Part shown: positions 7,877 through 20,436 of the stretch, piece after piece
Position numbering within the stretch: position 1 is the first letter of the stretch
Layout of the letters: every line of letters begins with the position of its first letter
From: Comamonas fluminis
GTDB lineage: Bacteria > Pseudomonadota > Gammaproteobacteria > Burkholderiales > Burkholderiaceae_C
Reading direction: 5' to 3'
DNA length: 64,000 nucleotides
Assembly (NCBI RefSeq): GCF_019186805.1
Contig: NZ_CP066783.1
Location: forward strand, 1,811,501 to 1,875,500
The notes under the pieces: generated by a model
What the model saw: only the letters and a program-made list of their open reading frames with translations
Told to the model about the DNA's origin: nothing
Database searches by the model: none
Made by a program: the position numbers and the translations under genes

Positions 7877-8310
7877 ATGGCTCCCTAACCCCTGGTGGTC
7901 CTTTGTTGACCATGCTGATTGGAGTTAGCGCCCCTAGATCGGCTGCAATGACTGCTGCGGGCTTGTTCGTGCCGCAGTACGTCACAGGAACTTTTTTGGT
8001 TGATACTGGTGCATCCTCCACATGTGTGGATCCAGCATTCGTTGCTAGTCTCGGCCTGATAGCTACTGGAAACGTGCCAATGCAGACGCCTTCCACTGCG
8101 GGGGTTCCAGTTCATTGCAATCAATACGACGTTTCCGCTTTTATTCCTGATAATGGCACAGGAGGTGGTGGCTTTTACATAGGAGCGCTGCCTGTCATCG
8201 AGACATCCTTTGCTTCACAAGGGATTGAGGGCTTGATTGGTCGCGACATCATTGATCGCTGCACTTTGGTGTACAACGGAAGCGCGGGCATCTTTACACT
8301 TGCGTACTAA
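7864..8310 (+). CDS. Retropepsin-like aspartic protease
   Basis: 148 residues. The catalytic LVDTGAS motif is at residues 45-51 (Asp47) followed by the typical SST flap-side region, and the structural GLIGRDII motif at 123-130 is the hydrophobic-hydrophobic-Gly partner motif. One active-site motif and this length fit a homodimeric single-domain aspartic protease. It has no secretion signal, so it acts in the cytoplasm. Its start lies inside the end of the upstream DUF5678-like gene. The pair lies between virion genes yet ends in its own terminator, as cargo does. Substrate unknown. Confidence 0.82.
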   Translation: MPSINGSLTPGGPLLTMLIGVSAPRSAAMTAAGLFVPQYVTGTFLVDTGASSTCVDPAFVASLGLIATGNVPMQTPSTAGVPVHCNQYDVSAFIPDNGTGGGGFYIGALPVIETSFASQGIEGLIGRDIIDRCTLVYNGSAGIFTLAY

Positions 8311-8366
8311 AGTGATCAGGTGTCTGCACCATGCCTAAAACGGCAGTACTTATTGCTCAGAGTTTT

Positions 8367-8393
8367 AAAAGCCCGCCTAGCGCGGGCTTTTTT
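8367..8393 (+). terminator. Intrinsic terminator after the protease pair
   Basis: AAAAGCCCGC (8367-8376) pairs with GCGGGCTTTT (8382-8391) around the loop CTAGC, followed by further T. A textbook Rho-independent terminator that separates the cargo from the giant gene; the recurrent CTAGGG motif begins 6 bases later. Confidence 0.9.
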
Positions 8394-8399
8394 GCGCTC

Positions 8400-8416
8400 C
8401 CCCGCTAGGGTTAGAC
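8400..8416 (+). promoter_or_regulatory. Recurrent phage intergenic motif, copy 2
   Basis: CCCCGCTAGGGTTAGAC, one base off the consensus. It sits right after a terminator and 47 bp before the ATG of the giant gene, so it is placed where a new transcript must begin. A GCACC-AAG-GGTGC hairpin (8420-8432; 5-bp stem, 3-base loop) follows. Confidence 0.7.
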
Positions 8417-8446
8417 CAAGCACCAAGGGTGCGGTGTCATTGGGGG

Positions 8447-11400
8447 ATGGCAAATACCAATGACTGGTGGAAAAGCGGCGCCACCCCTGTTGAACAGCCG
8501 TCAAAAACGCATGCTGACGGTTGGTGGAAGGCTGGGTCTAAAGAGGTCGTTCCAGAGTCACAAGCGCCCGGATTGCTCCGTAGCGCAGGGGACTCTGCTA
8601 TTGCCTTGGGCTCGGGCATCGCCCAGGGCGTCAAGATGTTCACGGATGTGGCTGGCGCTGACAACACAGCTTCACGTGCGCTGGGTAAAGCTACGGATGC
8701 ACTGACCGATCTTTCTTCTCCCTACGCCAAAGCCCAGAAGCAAGAGCGCGCGGCCAAGATCAAAGCCGCAGAGGATTCCGGCAGCACCTGGGAAGAGGTG
8801 AAGGCTTATGCCGGCAGCTTTGCTGACGCACCGCTGGACACAACGCTCAATGCCTTGGGTACTTCTGCCGCCCCTCTGGTCGTTGGCGCTCTTTCTGGGG
8901 GGGCTGCGGTTCCCGCCATTGTTGTGCGCGCAGCCCAGATGGGGTTAGCTGCAGCGCAGGGTGTGGGCGGTATCAAGGGGCAGATCCACGAGAGCGTCAA
9001 ACAAAAGCACCTGGAGGCAGGTGCGAGCGAAGCGGATGCCAGTAAGCGTGCGGACGATGCCCAAGCTTATTCAGGCCCCAATGCTGGGAGTATTGCCTTG
9101 GGCGGCGCGCTGGGTGCGATAGCTGGCGGCACCGGTGCGGAGAGCGCGGTGCGGCGAGTGGTTGGACAGCGTTTGGCCAGTGAGGCTGTAGAAAAGGCAG
9201 CCCCTGGCGTGCTGCGCGCCGCTGCAACTGGTGCTGCAAAAGAAGCGCCAATGGAAATGCTGCAGGGCGGGCAGGAGCGGCATGCGGCCAACAAGGCTCT
9301 GCAGGCTGAAGGCTTTGATGTACCGACCTGGCAAGGGGTTGCCGGTCAGGCGGCGCTGGAGGGGCTGGCATCCGCACCGATGGGTGGAGGGTTTGGTGCG
9401 ATGGAGGGAGTCGCACACAAAGGAGCTACCCAGCGACAAGGTGACGGTGCGGCCGCCTTTGCTGCGGGTGAGGCGCGCAAGCCTCCGGAGTCAATCAAAA
9501 GCGTGGTTGGCAAAGCGCAGTGGGTTCGAGGCTGGGATGCAGCTCAAGCACAGGTTCAAGACGCGAGTGCCGAGAGCAATTTGGCAGATGCGCCTGCAGA
9601 TCAGCAGGGCGCTGGTATCGATTCCAGCCAAGCTACAACGCTGTATGCCGATGGTCAAGGCAATGTAGGTCCGACACCCGATGCCGTGGCGCAGCGCCAG
9701 GCCTTTATGGATGGTCTGAATATCAAGCAGGAACCGGTTCTAGACGATGCTACGCTGGCAACCCAAGGTGTAACGCCAGCGCCGCAACTGGATACGGGCC
9801 GTGTCGATGCCTTGCTGGATGAGCAGACACCCAGTCAGAGTATGGGGTTGGACCCAAACGCTGGCGCGCTGTCCAAGGCTGCGGTGTTGGCAGTGGATTC
9901 TGGCGCATCGCCCGTTGCGCAGCAGACCGTCCCGCCAGCGGCAGAACATGCGCCTGTGCAGCAGCAGGCCGTGCCACAGGCACCTGAAGGCGTGGACCCG
10001 GACACCGGTGAAATCAGTCTGCAGGCGCAGATGGACGAGATCAAGGGCCGTATCGCCTTCATGCAGCAGCAGGGCGCGGCTCAGGGCTGGAGCAAGGATA
10101 TGGTGGCCCAGCGCAATGCGCTGCAAACCCAGCTGACGAAGCTGGAGGTGCAGGCTGCAGCTGGCCAGAAGTCGGGCGCTTCAATGACTGGCGCTCCAGC
10201 ACCGGCAGAGCTGAGCGGAATTCATCAGATTCTGGCCAAGCCAGTTCCCGAGATGAACGAGCAGGAGCTGCAGCAGGCCATTGCCCATTACGGCCCCAGC
10301 CACATGCGCACGAAAAAGCTGGAAAAAGCGCTGCAGCTGCTTGCACAGAAACCTCTGGAAGCTATTGAATCAGGAGCAATAACCCATGGCAATCAAACCC
10401 CTGAAGCCAAGCAAGGCAGCGCGCAACCAGCGCAAGCAGGACAAGCGCAAGCAGTCGAATCAGCAGCCAGCGGGGTAAGTGCTGCTCAAACCATTGCCCA
10501 GGAAGGCAACACTCAGCGCGAGCAGGCGCGCCAGCGCTTGCTGGATGCTTCGGAGCGCTGGACGCGCATGCCGGCAGCAGAGCGACAGTCTCTGGCAAAG
10601 GGTGCCAAGGGCTTGAATGCCGTGGCCAAGGCGAATGTGCACAAGAAGGCTTGGGCGGACTTGTCGGAGAAGATGCGCGGCCAGTTGGCTGACGCGATAG
10701 ATACACAGAATTCCACGGTAGTGCAGGAAAACAATAGGCCTGCAGCTATTGAAAATGGAGCATCTGCAACACAGTCCATTAGCGCCCGAAGCCCTAATTC
10801 TGGGGTAAATCGTGCCAGCGGTAACGGATTTGAATGGACGCCAGAGCGTCTGGTATTTGCCAAAAAGATGCTTGAGCAGGTCGAGTTTGGAATTGAAACT
10901 GGGATCGGCATTAAACAAATTGCGCAAAAGGTGAAATTCCCTGCGCACATGACTACCGAGCAGCGCGAGCAATTTGTGCGGCAAGCCGCCAACCGATTCA
11001 ATCTTGTCATTCCTGAAAGCCGCACCGACGCGGAAAACATGGCAGAGGAAATTGAGCAGCGCCGGCAATGGCGGCATGACCTAGTGCCCACAGGTGGCCG
11101 TGCTGCCGTCCCAGGGACTAACGATATTCAATTGATGTCGAGCGAAGAACTGAGCGACTACCGAGAAAAGATCTATAAAGACATGCGGGCGGGCATCAGA
11201 GGGGCGAAAAAGGCATCTTTGGCCGCTTGGAAGGAGCAGGAAAGGCGATGGGATGAGCTGAAAAAGCGAAAGCTCGCTCCTGCACTTGCTGCAGCCGAGG
11301 AAGGCAAGCAGGTCAAGGCCATTGTGCTGGATGCACCCGTGGAGAAGGCTCTGGAAGCAGTGAAGGCTTCGCCAAGTGCTAATGCCGATGCAAGCACGAC

Positions 11401-14400
11401 GCCAGCTCCATATAAAGGCAAGGACGCCGACAAAATTGGCCCCGCCATCGCTGCTGTGCGAGAGCACGTGGATGGAGCGATTGATAAAGCAACGCTGATT
11501 GAGCGCCTGCGCCCTCTTGGCCTGACCGAGGCACAAGTTGGCGCTGTCACGTACAAGCTGGGCGACGACTTCACGGCAGCGGATATTCGTGCCGTTTTGA
11601 CGCAACCAGAGCCAGCAGCCGCAAATGACTTCCCAGTGTCCGAAGCGGTGCAGAGCTACAGCGGTATCTCTCACACTGGCCGCACACGCGCCGAGGGTGA
11701 CAAGCAGGCCTTTGACAAATTCATGAAGGAGGCCGAGGCGGCAGGCGATGGACTGGCTGAGACTGATACCCAGCGCGAGGCCATGAGCGCGGCCGTGGAG
11801 CAACTACGCGCCGATTACCTGCAGCAGTACCGCTCCTTGATGAATGTGCGAGCAGGCACTTACAGCGGATTTGTGGCGGGGCGCGGCAACCTCAACAGCA
11901 AGCAGGCCAATGCTCGCAATAGCGCTCTGGACAAAGCAATGGAGCGCTTTAACGCCTGGGTGGGCGATAACGTAGACCGCGTGAGCAAGGCGGTTCTGGC
12001 AGCGCGCACTCCCGAGCAGGTAAAGGCTGATCAGGCGGCAGCAGCAGCCCGGATTCAGGAAAAGGCCGACAAGAAGGCGGCAGACCTCAAGGCCACGCTG
12101 CTCAAGTTCATGGGCTTCAAGAGTGGCGACAACATGCCTTATGGCAAGAACGTCATCATCACCAAAGTCAGCTATGACCGTGACGGCTATCCCAGTAGCC
12201 TGACCTTCAAGATGGTGGATGGCTCGCCTGTGACCGATGACAAGCTGAATCTGGTGGAAGTGCTCAAGGACAAGGGCGAAACACTGGATCAGGCCAAGGC
12301 CCGTATTCGTGCGCTGGTCGATGAGGTACGCGCCGAGAATCCCGAACTGACCAAGGGTGCGGGCGCGATTCGTGCGGCCGCGTCTGCTAAGGCCGAAAAG
12401 CCAGCCCCAGCACAGGCACCAGCGCCAGCTACGCACCTTGACCGCCATAACGCCATCGAGGACGGGATCAGTACGGGCACGCTGGTGCTGGCCGACTACC
12501 AAAGCGCCTTTGCAGAGCTGGAGGCCAATCAGGAAGCGGTGGTGGCCGAGTTGAGCAAGCTGACCAAGGAAAAGCTGCTGCGCGCCGGTGGCCCAGCGTT
12601 TACCTACCGCATGAAGGACGATAAGAAGGACGCCATTGTGTTGGCGGCCTACCAGAAGATGCTGGACACCTATGCACTGGGGCGCAGCTATGGGCCAACC
12701 AGCTATTTCCTGTCGGCTGCTTCCATTGCCAAGAACAAGGCCGACAAGGCCCAGGCACTGCGCGAGATGGTGGCCAACACCACGGCAGAGGATCTGGCCG
12801 CCCGCGCCGCAGAAATCAAGGCCGCGCGCGACGAGTTCAAGGCCCAGCGGGATGCAGCCGCAGAAGCACTGGCTAACCCCAAGAGCCTGCAGGACTTCCG
12901 CGGCTTCATGCGCCACTGGATGGATCGCGGCGAAACCATGAATCAGGCCTATTTGCGTCTGAGCCCCGAGCAGCGCCAGCAGTATGACGCGCTGGAGGCA
13001 GCCCAGAGCAAAGATGGCCGCGAGGCTGCCAAGCGCCGCGCCCTGGTGAGCGTGGCCAGCGCCGGCGACACCACGGCCGGTGAAGTGATTGCCACCAAGC
13101 ACACCAAGCACGGGCATGACCTGTTTGTGGTGAAGCTGGCCGAGCGTGTGGAGCGCGACGCTTACGACACCTTGAACAGCAGCGCCAAGCGACTGGGCGG
13201 CAGCTACAGCAGCTACCGGGGCAATGGCGCGGTACCGGGTTTTCAGTTCCGCACCCGTGAGGCGGCCGAGGCTTTCCAGAAGCTGGTGGGCGGCGATACC
13301 GCACAGGCTCAGGATCTGGCCAACCAGCGCCGCGATGCCTTTGACGATGACAAGAGCCAGAGCGCGGCAGAGCGCCTGCGCACTATGGCCGAGGCGCTGG
13401 AGGAGCGCGCCAGCGAGGCATTGGGGGCAGACCGCAAGGTGAATACCGCCCGCCGTGCCCGCTTTGCAGCGTCTGCCGATGCGGCCGCCCGCACGCAGCA
13501 GGCACTGGCCGGCACCATGCGCAATATTGCGCAGGCCATTGATACTGGTACCACTCAGTTCCTCGACGGCGTGCGCCAGCGGGTGCAGGTGGAGTACCTG
13601 ATGGGCCAACTGCGCACGGCCAAAAGCAACCAGCTGCAGGCCAAGTACCCGGACTATGGCGAGCGCATGAAGCGCCAGGGCGAGCCCATGGACTCAGAAA
13701 CCGTGGACTTTGCCGCCTTCCCCACCTATGAGATGTACCGCAGCGACTGGGCCAGCCTGGCGCGTCAGCTGCTGGCGCTGGACGGTGGCAAGAAGCTGGG
13801 TGCCACCCTGGCCCGCACGGCCGACGATGTGACCGAGGCCTATACCGACTGGGCCAAGGAGAACCTGCTGCGCGTGAGCCACTTTGGCAACAAGCTGCAG
13901 GGCGGCTTTGCCGAGTTCGCCAGCAAGGACGATGCAGAGCGCGCCATCAAGCGCAGCGGACTGGTGGGCAAGGCCGTGGTGCTGCCCATCAAGCGCGGCC
14001 AGAACCGGGTGATTCTCTCGCCCAGCGAGGCCATGCAGCAGGGGCTGTGGCAGGGTGACGGGGACAAGCGCATCAGCATTGGCGCCGAGTTCATTGAAGA
14101 CCTGATGAAGCTGGGTAAGCGCAAAGGCTCCAAGGCGCTGGCCTTGCCCTGGCAGCTGGAGAATGCCTACGAAAACCGCCATCGCCTGCAGCGCATGGGC
14201 ATTCTGACGCGCGCCGAGTTCCGCTCGGCTCTGCGCGAGTTGGCATCGCTGCAGCAGGAGATGGCCACGCCTGACCGGATCAAGGAGCTGGAGCTCGCCA
14301 TGGTGGGCCGCGCCAATGACGGGCTGGACTTCTTCCCGACCAGCCCGGCCGTGGTGCAGAGCATGCTGGACGCGGCCGAGATTGCCGAGGGCATGGCGGT

Positions 14401-17400
14401 GCTGGAGCCATCCGCCGGCATGGGCCATATTGCGGATGCCATCGTGGCCGAGTCGGGTGTGTGGCCGGATGTGGTGGAGCTGTCGCCTGCCCGCCGCGAG
14501 TTGCTGGAAGCCAAGGGTTACCAGTTGGCCGAGGTCAATGACTTCACCCAGATGGAGCCGCGCGGCTTCTTCACCTTTGGCGACACTTTCCGGGCCCCCG
14601 ATGGCGTGGAGGGCGTGATGCGCGGTGCCGGTGGCCTGGGTAGCCAGCGCGTGGCTCTGGAAGATTCCGAAGGCAACCGTCTGGGCCTGTACGACCGCAG
14701 CGAGCTGGTGGGCGTGGCCCAGAACGGCGCATGGTCAGGCTATGACCGCATCATCATGAACCCGCCTTTCTCGGACGGGCGCGACATTCAGCATGTTCAG
14801 CATGCCTATAACCTGCTGCGCCCCGGTGGCCGCATCGTGGCCATCATGGGTGAGGGTGCTTTCTTCCAGTCCAACAAGCGCGCCGAGGCCTTCCGCGAGT
14901 GGCTCGATGAGCGCGGCGCCACCCATGAAAAGCTGCCCGATGGCTCTTTCATGGACACGAGCTTGCCAGTGAATACTGGCGTGGCAGCCCGCATGGTGGT
15001 GATCGATAAGCCGAAAGCTGACATGGTGACCGATGGCATGGACGCCCCCAGCTTCCGTCGCGAAGCGGCAGACACAGCGACGGGCGCGGACTTTGATGTG
15101 GCCAGCTTCCTGCAGATCATGAACGAGGGTCAGCCAGCCAGCGCCGCGGCTTCTGGAGCACCGGCCATGAATGTGCGCCCCAGCTTTTCGCCGGCCGCCC
15201 GCGCAGAGGCCGTGCGCGCCGTGACAGGTACGGCGGATGCCATCCGCCAGGCTTGGGGCAATGGTCCCGAGGTGATCGTGGCCTTTGACATGCAAGACCC
15301 GGTGGTGCCCGAGAGCGCCCGCCGTGCGGACTTGAAGCAGCGCAGCGGCGGTGCCCGTGGCGCGCCGGAAGGCTTCTATTACCAGGGCAAGGTGTATCTG
15401 ATGGCGTCCAAGCTCAAGACGCCCAACGATGCAGCGCGCGTGTTGTTTCATGAGGCCTTGGGTCACCATGGCTTGCGTGGTCTGTTCGGCAAGGACTTGG
15501 GGCTGATCCTGAATCAGGTGGCCGCCATGCGCAAAGCGGAGGTGGACGCGAAGATCACGGAATACGGTCTGCGCCGCGTCAACCATCTGGATCGCCGCAC
15601 GGCCGCTGAGGAAGTTCTGGCCGAGATGGCGCAGAACACGCCGGAGCTTGGCTTTGTGCGCCGTGCTGTGGCTGCGATCCGCACCTGGCTGCGCACCCAT
15701 GTGCCGGGCTTCAAGTCGCTGGCCCTGACCGATGCGGAGCTGATCCGTAACTACATCCTGCCGGCGCGGGCCTGGGTGGAGCGGGGTGGTCCCGATGGAG
15801 GAAGCAAGGCTGACGCAACTTTCAGCCGCGAAGCTGCGCCCGAGCTACGCATCGCTACCAACTTCACCGAAGCGCGCGAGGCCGCAAAGGAGTTTCAAGG
15901 CAAGACGTTGCGCAATAAGCAAACCGGACTGGAAGCCCGTGTATCCCGCAATACTCTGGACAAGATGCTGAGCCGCAAGGCGGTGGAGCAGTCAACAAAT
16001 GCGCGGGACCAGTCCATGGCTGTTGCCAATGTGGACCGACTCTATGAAGCCGCGATGTTTGGATGGAGTAAGGAAGACCGGGACAGCAATTCCAACATCA
16101 ATGCGGTGCACCGGTTTTTTGCCCCGATTGAAGTGGACGGCCGCATGCTGCTGGCTAAGCTGACCGTTAAGGAAACTGCAGATACCAATCACGGTAATCC
16201 GCTCTATACGGTCGAAACTGTGGAGTTCAACGAAAAAACCCCCGCAGCTCAGTGGGTGGACGCATCTGCCAAGGCCGATGGCCAAGACCTGACTTCCATC
16301 CGCTCTGCGGGGGCATTAATGAGTCTAGTCGAAGGTTTGGAACAGCGCAATGCGGCGAGTGGCGACAGCGCTACGGATGAGCCGATGTTCAGCCGCTCCC
16401 GCTTCATGGACCTCAAGGACAGCGCCCTGGACCAGCTGAGCCAGACCTTCTCCCATGAGGGCAAGGTATCGCTGTGGGACAAGTCCGTGGGCACCATGCG
16501 CCACCTGGCCGAGCGCGTGCCGCAGTTCAAGCCGGTGTTTGAGGCCGCGCAGCGCTTCATTGATGACGTGTCGATGCTGGCCAACGACGCGGCCGACATG
16601 GCGCCGCGCATTCTGCCCCGGGTGGAAACACTGTCTGACCTCAAGAAGAAGCCAGTTTCTGCAGAGGACAACAAGGCCATTGCCAAGCCGCTGTTTGAGG
16701 GCACGCTGATCTGGGCGCGCGACGAGAACGGAAAGGCGGTGCTAGTGGAAGACCTGCAAAAGCGCTATGAAACCCTGAGCGTGCACAACAAGGCTGCCAT
16801 GCTTCTCAAGCATGGAAAGATCGACTCTGGGCTGCTGGCGATGTGGCAAGGCCTGCCCGTGGAGCAGTTTGAGAAGCTGATTAACTCTCGTTTTGAGAGC
16901 AAGATGCTCAAGCCCGGTATTGTCTGGACTGATTCTGAGCTTAAATCTCAGTTCGGCGCGACGGACAACCAGATCAGCCTGTACCGCGAATCTCGCGCGG
17001 CCATTGACCGCTCTATTGACGTGACGGCACGCACTGACATGCTGCGCGTGGTGGGTGAGGACTATGCAGGCTTGCGCGAGGTGGTGCTGGCGCAGCCCTC
17101 CGTGGAGTCTGCAGCCCAGCTGCTGCTGGATACGCTGCAGGACGATGCTAAGGCCAACCCAGACGCGGCAGACCGCCTGGGGGTGTACATGCAGCAGATC
17201 AAGAACCGCATGGAAACGGCCGCAGAACTGCAGGCCAAGGGCTATGCCCCGCTGTCGCGCTTTGGCCGCTATACGGTGGACGTAGTGGACGCTAACGGCG
17301 AGCGCCAATACTTTGGCATGTATGAGAGCCAGCGCGAGTCCAACCTGGCCAAGATGCAACTAGCCTCTGAGTTCAAGGGCGCGACCATCACCCAGGGCAC

Positions 17401-19261
17401 CATGAGTGCCGAGGCCTACAAGCTGTTTGCCGGTGTGACGCCTGAGACTCTGGAGCAGTTCGGGGAGATGCTGGGCCTGAAGGCCGAGGGCAATGAAGCC
17501 CAGGACAAGGCGTTTCAGGAGTTCCTGAAGCTGACCAAGAACAACCACAGCGCCATGAAGCGGCTGATTCACCGCAAGGGCATGGCCGGTTTCAGTGAGG
17601 ATGTTGGGCGTGTGGTGGCCAACTTTGTGTACAGCAATGCGCGCGCTGGGGCCATGGGCCTGAACGCGGGCAAGATGGACAAGGCCATTGGCGCGATTCC
17701 CAAGGAACAGGGCGAGCTGAAGGATCTGGCTATGGGCCTGCGCAGCTATATCCGCGACCCACAGGAAGAAGGCCAGGCCGTGCGCGGCATGCTGTTTGCC
17801 CAGTACTTGGGTGGCTCGATCGCTTCGGCTTTTGTGAACACCACGCAGCCGTTTGCCGTGACGCTGCCTTGGCTAAGCCAGTACGGCGGCATGAAGAAGG
17901 CCGGCGCGCAGCTGGCCCGTGCACTCAAGGACATGGCGACCAAGGGCCACCAGTACGAAGAGGACTTGGCCAAGGCATTGCAGTCTGCTGAAGATGATGG
18001 CGTGGTGAGCCCGCAGGAAATCCACCAACTGATGGCCCAGGCGCGCGGCGCGGGCATGCTGCGATCGGGCGATGGCACGAAGGCGGGTGACCTGCGCGCC
18101 AAGCTGGCCAACAAGTGGGAGCAGGGCAAGGTGCTGTGGGGGCAACCTTTCGCGCTGGCCGAACAGTTCAACCGCCGTTCTACCTTTATTGCGGCCTACC
18201 GGACGGCAAAGGAGCAGGGCATTGCCAACCCCGGCGAGTTCGCGCGCAATGCCGTGATCGAAACCCAGTTCCAGTACAGCAAGGCTAACAAGCCGCGCTG
18301 GGCCCGTGGGGCGGTGGGCGGCACGCTGTTCACCTTCAAGACCTATTCGGTCAGCTATCTGGAGCTGATGAATCGCATGTGGACCCAGGGCGGCCCAGAA
18401 GGCAAGCGCGCGGTGGGCTGGGCCCTGGCCATGCTGCTGCTGATGAGTGGCGCCGGTGGCGTGCCCTTCATGGAGGACGCCGAGGATCTGATTGACGGAG
18501 CCGGACAGCTGATGGGCTACAACATCAGTGCCAAACAGTGGCGCAAGGAGGCACTGGCCAGCGTGGTGGGTAAAGAGTTGGGCGATTTCATGGAGCAGGG
18601 CTTGTCGGGCCTGCCTGGCGCGCCAGTCGATGTGTCTGGCCGCCTGGGCATGGGCAACCTGCTGCCCGGTACCGGCCTGTTCCTGACCAAGCCCAACCGT
18701 GAGCGGGATCTGATGGAGATGGTGGGGCCTGCCGGTGATTTGGTGAGCCGCGGCTTTACCGGTGCGCGCAAGCTGCTGGGCGGCGATGTGGCCGGCGCGG
18801 CGCTGGAAGTATCGCCCACGGCGGTGCGCAATCTGGCCAAGGGTGCTGACATGGCAGCTACTGGCATGTACCGCGACAGCAAGGGCTACAAGGTGATCGA
18901 CACCACGTTGGCTGAAGCCGCGATGAAAGCCGTTGGCTTTCAGCCCAAGCCTGTGGCCGAGGTGCAGGAGGCCAATAGCTTCATGCTGCGCACCAAGTCG
19001 TTGTACACGCAGACCAGCTCGGAAATCAAGGCGCAATGGGCTGACGCACTGTTCCGCAAGGATGAAGCGGCCTTGGCCGATGTGCGCGAGCGCCTGGCCG
19101 ACTGGAACCGCAATAACCCAGAGCAGCCCATCGTGGTGAAGATGCCCGATGTGTGGAAGAAGGTACGCGAGATGGGCAAGGACCGCAGCGCGCGCATTGC
19201 TGATACGGCGCCGAAGGCTCTTAGGGAGCAGATGCGGGAACAGGTGCGATCGCTAGGGTGA
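8447..19261 (+). CDS. Giant phage polyvalent/virion protein with methyltransferase and PLxRFG segments
   Basis: 3,604 residues from ATG 8447. Residues ~110-260 are Gly/Ala-rich and hydrophobic. Further along come several globular blocks separated by Ala/Gln linkers. An N6-adenine-type methyltransferase is visible: LEPSAGMGH near 1986 (SAM-binding) and NPPF at 2105-2108 (catalytic motif). A zinc-hydrolase-like HEALGHHG is at ~2335, followed by a helical domain. A block at ~2470-2600 looks like the LPD3-type domain of polyvalent proteins. PLSRFG is at 2935-2940 (PLxRFG domain) and an LPD38-like region with a hydrophobic segment near 3323 ends the chain. Such proteins are injected with phage DNA to counter restriction and to form the entry channel. 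The methyltransferase may hide the incoming DNA, as in P1 DarB. One uninterrupted reading frame. Confidence 0.85.
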   Translation: MANTNDWWKSGATPVEQPSKTHADGWWKAGSKEVVPESQAPGLLRSAGDSAIALGSGIAQGVKMFTDVAGADNTASRALGKATDALTDLSSPYAKAQKQERAAKIKAAEDSGSTWEEVKAYAGSFADAPLDTTLNALGTSAAPLVVGALSGGAAVPAIVVRAAQMGLAAAQGVGGIKGQIHESVKQKHLEAGASEADASKRADDAQAYSGPNAGSIALGGALGAIAGGTGAESAVRRVVGQRLASEAVEKAAPGVLRAAATGAAKEAPMEMLQGGQERHAANKALQAEGFDVPTWQGVAGQAALEGLASAPMGGGFGAMEGVAHKGATQRQGDGAAAFAAGEARKPPESIKSVVGKAQWVRGWDAAQAQVQDASAESNLADAPADQQGAGIDSSQATTLYADGQGNVGPTPDAVAQRQAFMDGLNIKQEPVLDDATLATQGVTPAPQLDTGRVDALLDEQTPSQSMGLDPNAGALSKAAVLAVDSGASPVAQQTVPPAAEHAPVQQQAVPQAPEGVDPDTGEISLQAQMDEIKGRIAFMQQQGAAQGWSKDMVAQRNALQTQLTKLEVQAAAGQKSGASMTGAPAPAELSGIHQILAKPVPEMNEQELQQAIAHYGPSHMRTKKLEKALQLLAQKPLEAIESGAITHGNQTPEAKQGSAQPAQAGQAQAVESAASGVSAAQTIAQEGNTQREQARQRLLDASERWTRMPAAERQSLAKGAKGLNAVAKANVHKKAWADLSEKMRGQLADAIDTQNSTVVQENNRPAAIENGASATQSISARSPNSGVNRASGNGFEWTPERLVFAKKMLEQVEFGIETGIGIKQIAQKVKFPAHMTTEQREQFVRQAANRFNLVIPESRTDAENMAEEIEQRRQWRHDLVPTGGRAAVPGTNDIQLMSSEELSDYREKIYKDMRAGIRGAKKASLAAWKEQERRWDELKKRKLAPALAAAEEGKQVKAIVLDAPVEKALEAVKASPSANADASTTPAPYKGKDADKIGPAIAAVREHVDGAIDKATLIERLRPLGLTEAQVGAVTYKLGDDFTAADIRAVLTQPEPAAANDFPVSEAVQSYSGISHTGRTRAEGDKQAFDKFMKEAEAAGDGLAETDTQREAMSAAVEQLRADYLQQYRSLMNVRAGTYSGFVAGRGNLNSKQANARNSALDKAMERFNAWVGDNVDRVSKAVLAARTPEQVKADQAAAAARIQEKADKKAADLKATLLKFMGFKSGDNMPYGKNVIITKVSYDRDGYPSSLTFKMVDGSPVTDDKLNLVEVLKDKGETLDQAKARIRALVDEVRAENPELTKGAGAIRAAASAKAEKPAPAQAPAPATHLDRHNAIEDGISTGTLVLADYQSAFAELEANQEAVVAELSKLTKEKLLRAGGPAFTYRMKDDKKDAIVLAAYQKMLDTYALGRSYGPTSYFLSAASIAKNKADKAQALREMVANTTAEDLAARAAEIKAARDEFKAQRDAAAEALANPKSLQDFRGFMRHWMDRGETMNQAYLRLSPEQRQQYDALEAAQSKDGREAAKRRALVSVASAGDTTAGEVIATKHTKHGHDLFVVKLAERVERDAYDTLNSSAKRLGGSYSSYRGNGAVPGFQFRTREAAEAFQKLVGGDTAQAQDLANQRRDAFDDDKSQSAAERLRTMAEALEERASEALGADRKVNTARRARFAASADAAARTQQALAGTMRNIAQAIDTGTTQFLDGVRQRVQVEYLMGQLRTAKSNQLQAKYPDYGERMKRQGEPMDSETVDFAAFPTYEMYRSDWASLARQLLALDGGKKLGATLARTADDVTEAYTDWAKENLLRVSHFGNKLQGGFAEFASKDDAERAIKRSGLVGKAVVLPIKRGQNRVILSPSEAMQQGLWQGDGDKRISIGAEFIEDLMKLGKRKGSKALALPWQLENAYENRHRLQRMGILTRAEFRSALRELASLQQEMATPDRIKELELAMVGRANDGLDFFPTSPAVVQSMLDAAEIAEGMAVLEPSAGMGHIADAIVAESGVWPDVVELSPARRELLEAKGYQLAEVNDFTQMEPRGFFTFGDTFRAPDGVEGVMRGAGGLGSQRVALEDSEGNRLGLYDRSELVGVAQNGAWSGYDRIIMNPPFSDGRDIQHVQHAYNLLRPGGRIVAIMGEGAFFQSNKRAEAFREWLDERGATHEKLPDGSFMDTSLPVNTGVAARMVVIDKPKADMVTDGMDAPSFRREAADTATGADFDVASFLQIMNEGQPASAAASGAPAMNVRPSFSPAARAEAVRAVTGTADAIRQAWGNGPEVIVAFDMQDPVVPESARRADLKQRSGGARGAPEGFYYQGKVYLMASKLKTPNDAARVLFHEALGHHGLRGLFGKDLGLILNQVAAMRKAEVDAKITEYGLRRVNHLDRRTAAEEVLAEMAQNTPELGFVRRAVAAIRTWLRTHVPGFKSLALTDAELIRNYILPARAWVERGGPDGGSKADATFSREAAPELRIATNFTEAREAAKEFQGKTLRNKQTGLEARVSRNTLDKMLSRKAVEQSTNARDQSMAVANVDRLYEAAMFGWSKEDRDSNSNINAVHRFFAPIEVDGRMLLAKLTVKETADTNHGNPLYTVETVEFNEKTPAAQWVDASAKADGQDLTSIRSAGALMSLVEGLEQRNAASGDSATDEPMFSRSRFMDLKDSALDQLSQTFSHEGKVSLWDKSVGTMRHLAERVPQFKPVFEAAQRFIDDVSMLANDAADMAPRILPRVETLSDLKKKPVSAEDNKAIAKPLFEGTLIWARDENGKAVLVEDLQKRYETLSVHNKAAMLLKHGKIDSGLLAMWQGLPVEQFEKLINSRFESKMLKPGIVWTDSELKSQFGATDNQISLYRESRAAIDRSIDVTARTDMLRVVGEDYAGLREVVLAQPSVESAAQLLLDTLQDDAKANPDAADRLGVYMQQIKNRMETAAELQAKGYAPLSRFGRYTVDVVDANGERQYFGMYESQRESNLAKMQLASEFKGATITQGTMSAEAYKLFAGVTPETLEQFGEMLGLKAEGNEAQDKAFQEFLKLTKNNHSAMKRLIHRKGMAGFSEDVGRVVANFVYSNARAGAMGLNAGKMDKAIGAIPKEQGELKDLAMGLRSYIRDPQEEGQAVRGMLFAQYLGGSIASAFVNTTQPFAVTLPWLSQYGGMKKAGAQLARALKDMATKGHQYEEDLAKALQSAEDDGVVSPQEIHQLMAQARGAGMLRSGDGTKAGDLRAKLANKWEQGKVLWGQPFALAEQFNRRSTFIAAYRTAKEQGIANPGEFARNAVIETQFQYSKANKPRWARGAVGGTLFTFKTYSVSYLELMNRMWTQGGPEGKRAVGWALAMLLLMSGAGGVPFMEDAEDLIDGAGQLMGYNISAKQWRKEALASVVGKELGDFMEQGLSGLPGAPVDVSGRLGMGNLLPGTGLFLTKPNRERDLMEMVGPAGDLVSRGFTGARKLLGGDVAGAALEVSPTAVRNLAKGADMAATGMYRDSKGYKVIDTTLAEAAMKAVGFQPKPVAEVQEANSFMLRTKSLYTQTSSEIKAQWADALFRKDEAALADVRERLADWNRNNPEQPIVVKMPDVWKKVREMGKDRSARIADTAPKALREQMREQVRSLG

Positions 19262-19418
19262 TTGGAGAACAGAGCGATAGCACGAATTGGCGCTATCGAC
19301 CCTGAGCGGTCGTTCAAAAGGCCGCATCAGTGTTCACTGCTATTCTGGTCAGGTGTGACAGAATAGTCAGCGAATTGATGACTGCCATCCACGTCAAATA
19401 TCACAGGTGAGAACGCCG

Positions 19419-19853
19419 ATGATTGAAGCGCCAACACAAGATGACCTCAGGCAGATCGCCTTATCGCTGATTCATGCCCAGCAAACGGTTTCTGAAATTC
19501 TTCATTCTGAACTCGATGGGTCAAAGGCCGATCTTGTGCTTATTCAGCGAGCACTTGATTCCGGTGTCATAGACCCAGAGGCGGAGTACACGATTCGTTC
19601 ACTTGGCTTGGCGTTTGGAAAAGTTTTCGTCAACACCGAATCTGGTTACGACTGGTGGATGATCAATGACGAATATGGACGCGATCCAGCTATTCGTTAC
19701 CTACAGTCAACTTTGACGTTTCACCCGCAAGACATGCTTCTCAAGAGAGTTGAACGAGGTGAGGAGATCAATATTCCTGAACTCTACGATGGCTTACGTT
19801 CACAGCTTCGGGAAATTATTGATGGTGGCGTAGATGGATCGGGCCATCGTTGA
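19419..19853 (+). CDS. DUF3806-like protein, cargo cassette
   Basis: 144 residues from ATG 19419, with AGGTGAG at 19405-19411 as ribosome site; a GTG four codons earlier is a weaker start. The phrase GYDWWMINDEYGRDPAIRY followed by FHPQDMLLKR and a helical C-terminus fits my memory of DUF3806, a family of small cytoplasmic proteins of unknown role. Base composition is more AT-rich than the phage genes on either side. It has no signal peptide. It is the only rightward gene of the cassette. Confidence 0.65.
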   Translation: MIEAPTQDDLRQIALSLIHAQQTVSEILHSELDGSKADLVLIQRALDSGVIDPEAEYTIRSLGLAFGKVFVNTESGYDWWMINDEYGRDPAIRYLQSTLTFHPQDMLLKRVERGEEINIPELYDGLRSQLREIIDGGVDGSGHR

Positions 19854-20028
19854 TTGATGGCTACGAGCACAATGGAGCCGAATCTCAACGACTGCTTTTT
19901 GCAGTGGAAACAGGCTTAAGCCGACCCAATGCGGTCATTCGATAGCGTCTGCACGAAGTGACGACCGTCATGGGAATACATTGGCATACGCTGAACTTCC
20001 AGTTAGGGAGAAGTTGATGCAGAGTTGT

Positions 20029-20343
20029 TCATGGTTGCCTTTCAAAAATTCGAATAAGCTCCCATCCACGGGACTGGGTATGTTCAACTAGTTCCTCGAA
20101 GTCCATGCCATCAAGTGAAATATTGTCTGGAAATTCATCCGCTACTTTGCAAATGAAGACGGATTCATGAACGTTCCATGTGACCGATGTGAGCTTTCGG
20201 CTTGGATCACGTTCCCAAGAAATACTATGCCCTACCACAGGCACAAAAGGCAAAGTGCTTTGCCTCTGTAAGACCGCAAATCGTACATCCGAGCGTGCTA
20301 CTTCGGCATCAAAAATATTTAGAACAAAAGTGACTTCAAACAT
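20029..20343 (-). CDS. Small protein of unknown function, cargo cassette
   Basis: 104 residues, leftward. The chain alternates beta-strand-like stretches (FEVTFVLNIF, FAVLQR, TSVTWNVHESVFICKV) with an acidic helix near the end, a plausible small alpha/beta fold. Coding evidence is limited to frame length, sensible composition and matching AT-rich content with its neighbours. I do not recognise it. Confidence 0.5.
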   Translation of the reverse strand: MFEVTFVLNIFDAEVARSDVRFAVLQRQSTLPFVPVVGHSISWERDPSRKLTSVTWNVHESVFICKVADEFPDNISLDGMDFEELVEHTQSRGWELIRIFERQP

Positions 20344-20436
20344 ACTTGCGCTGATTTGTATTTGGAGTGCTGAACGCTAGATATATGGGACTACATGGGC
20401 CTTGACGTAATAGGCCCATGACGGAAGGGATAGGCC

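Noticed and set aside
11804..13609. 601-residue open frame antisense to the giant gene
   Set aside because: Mirror of codon-biased GC-rich coding sequence; no motif, no ribosome site.
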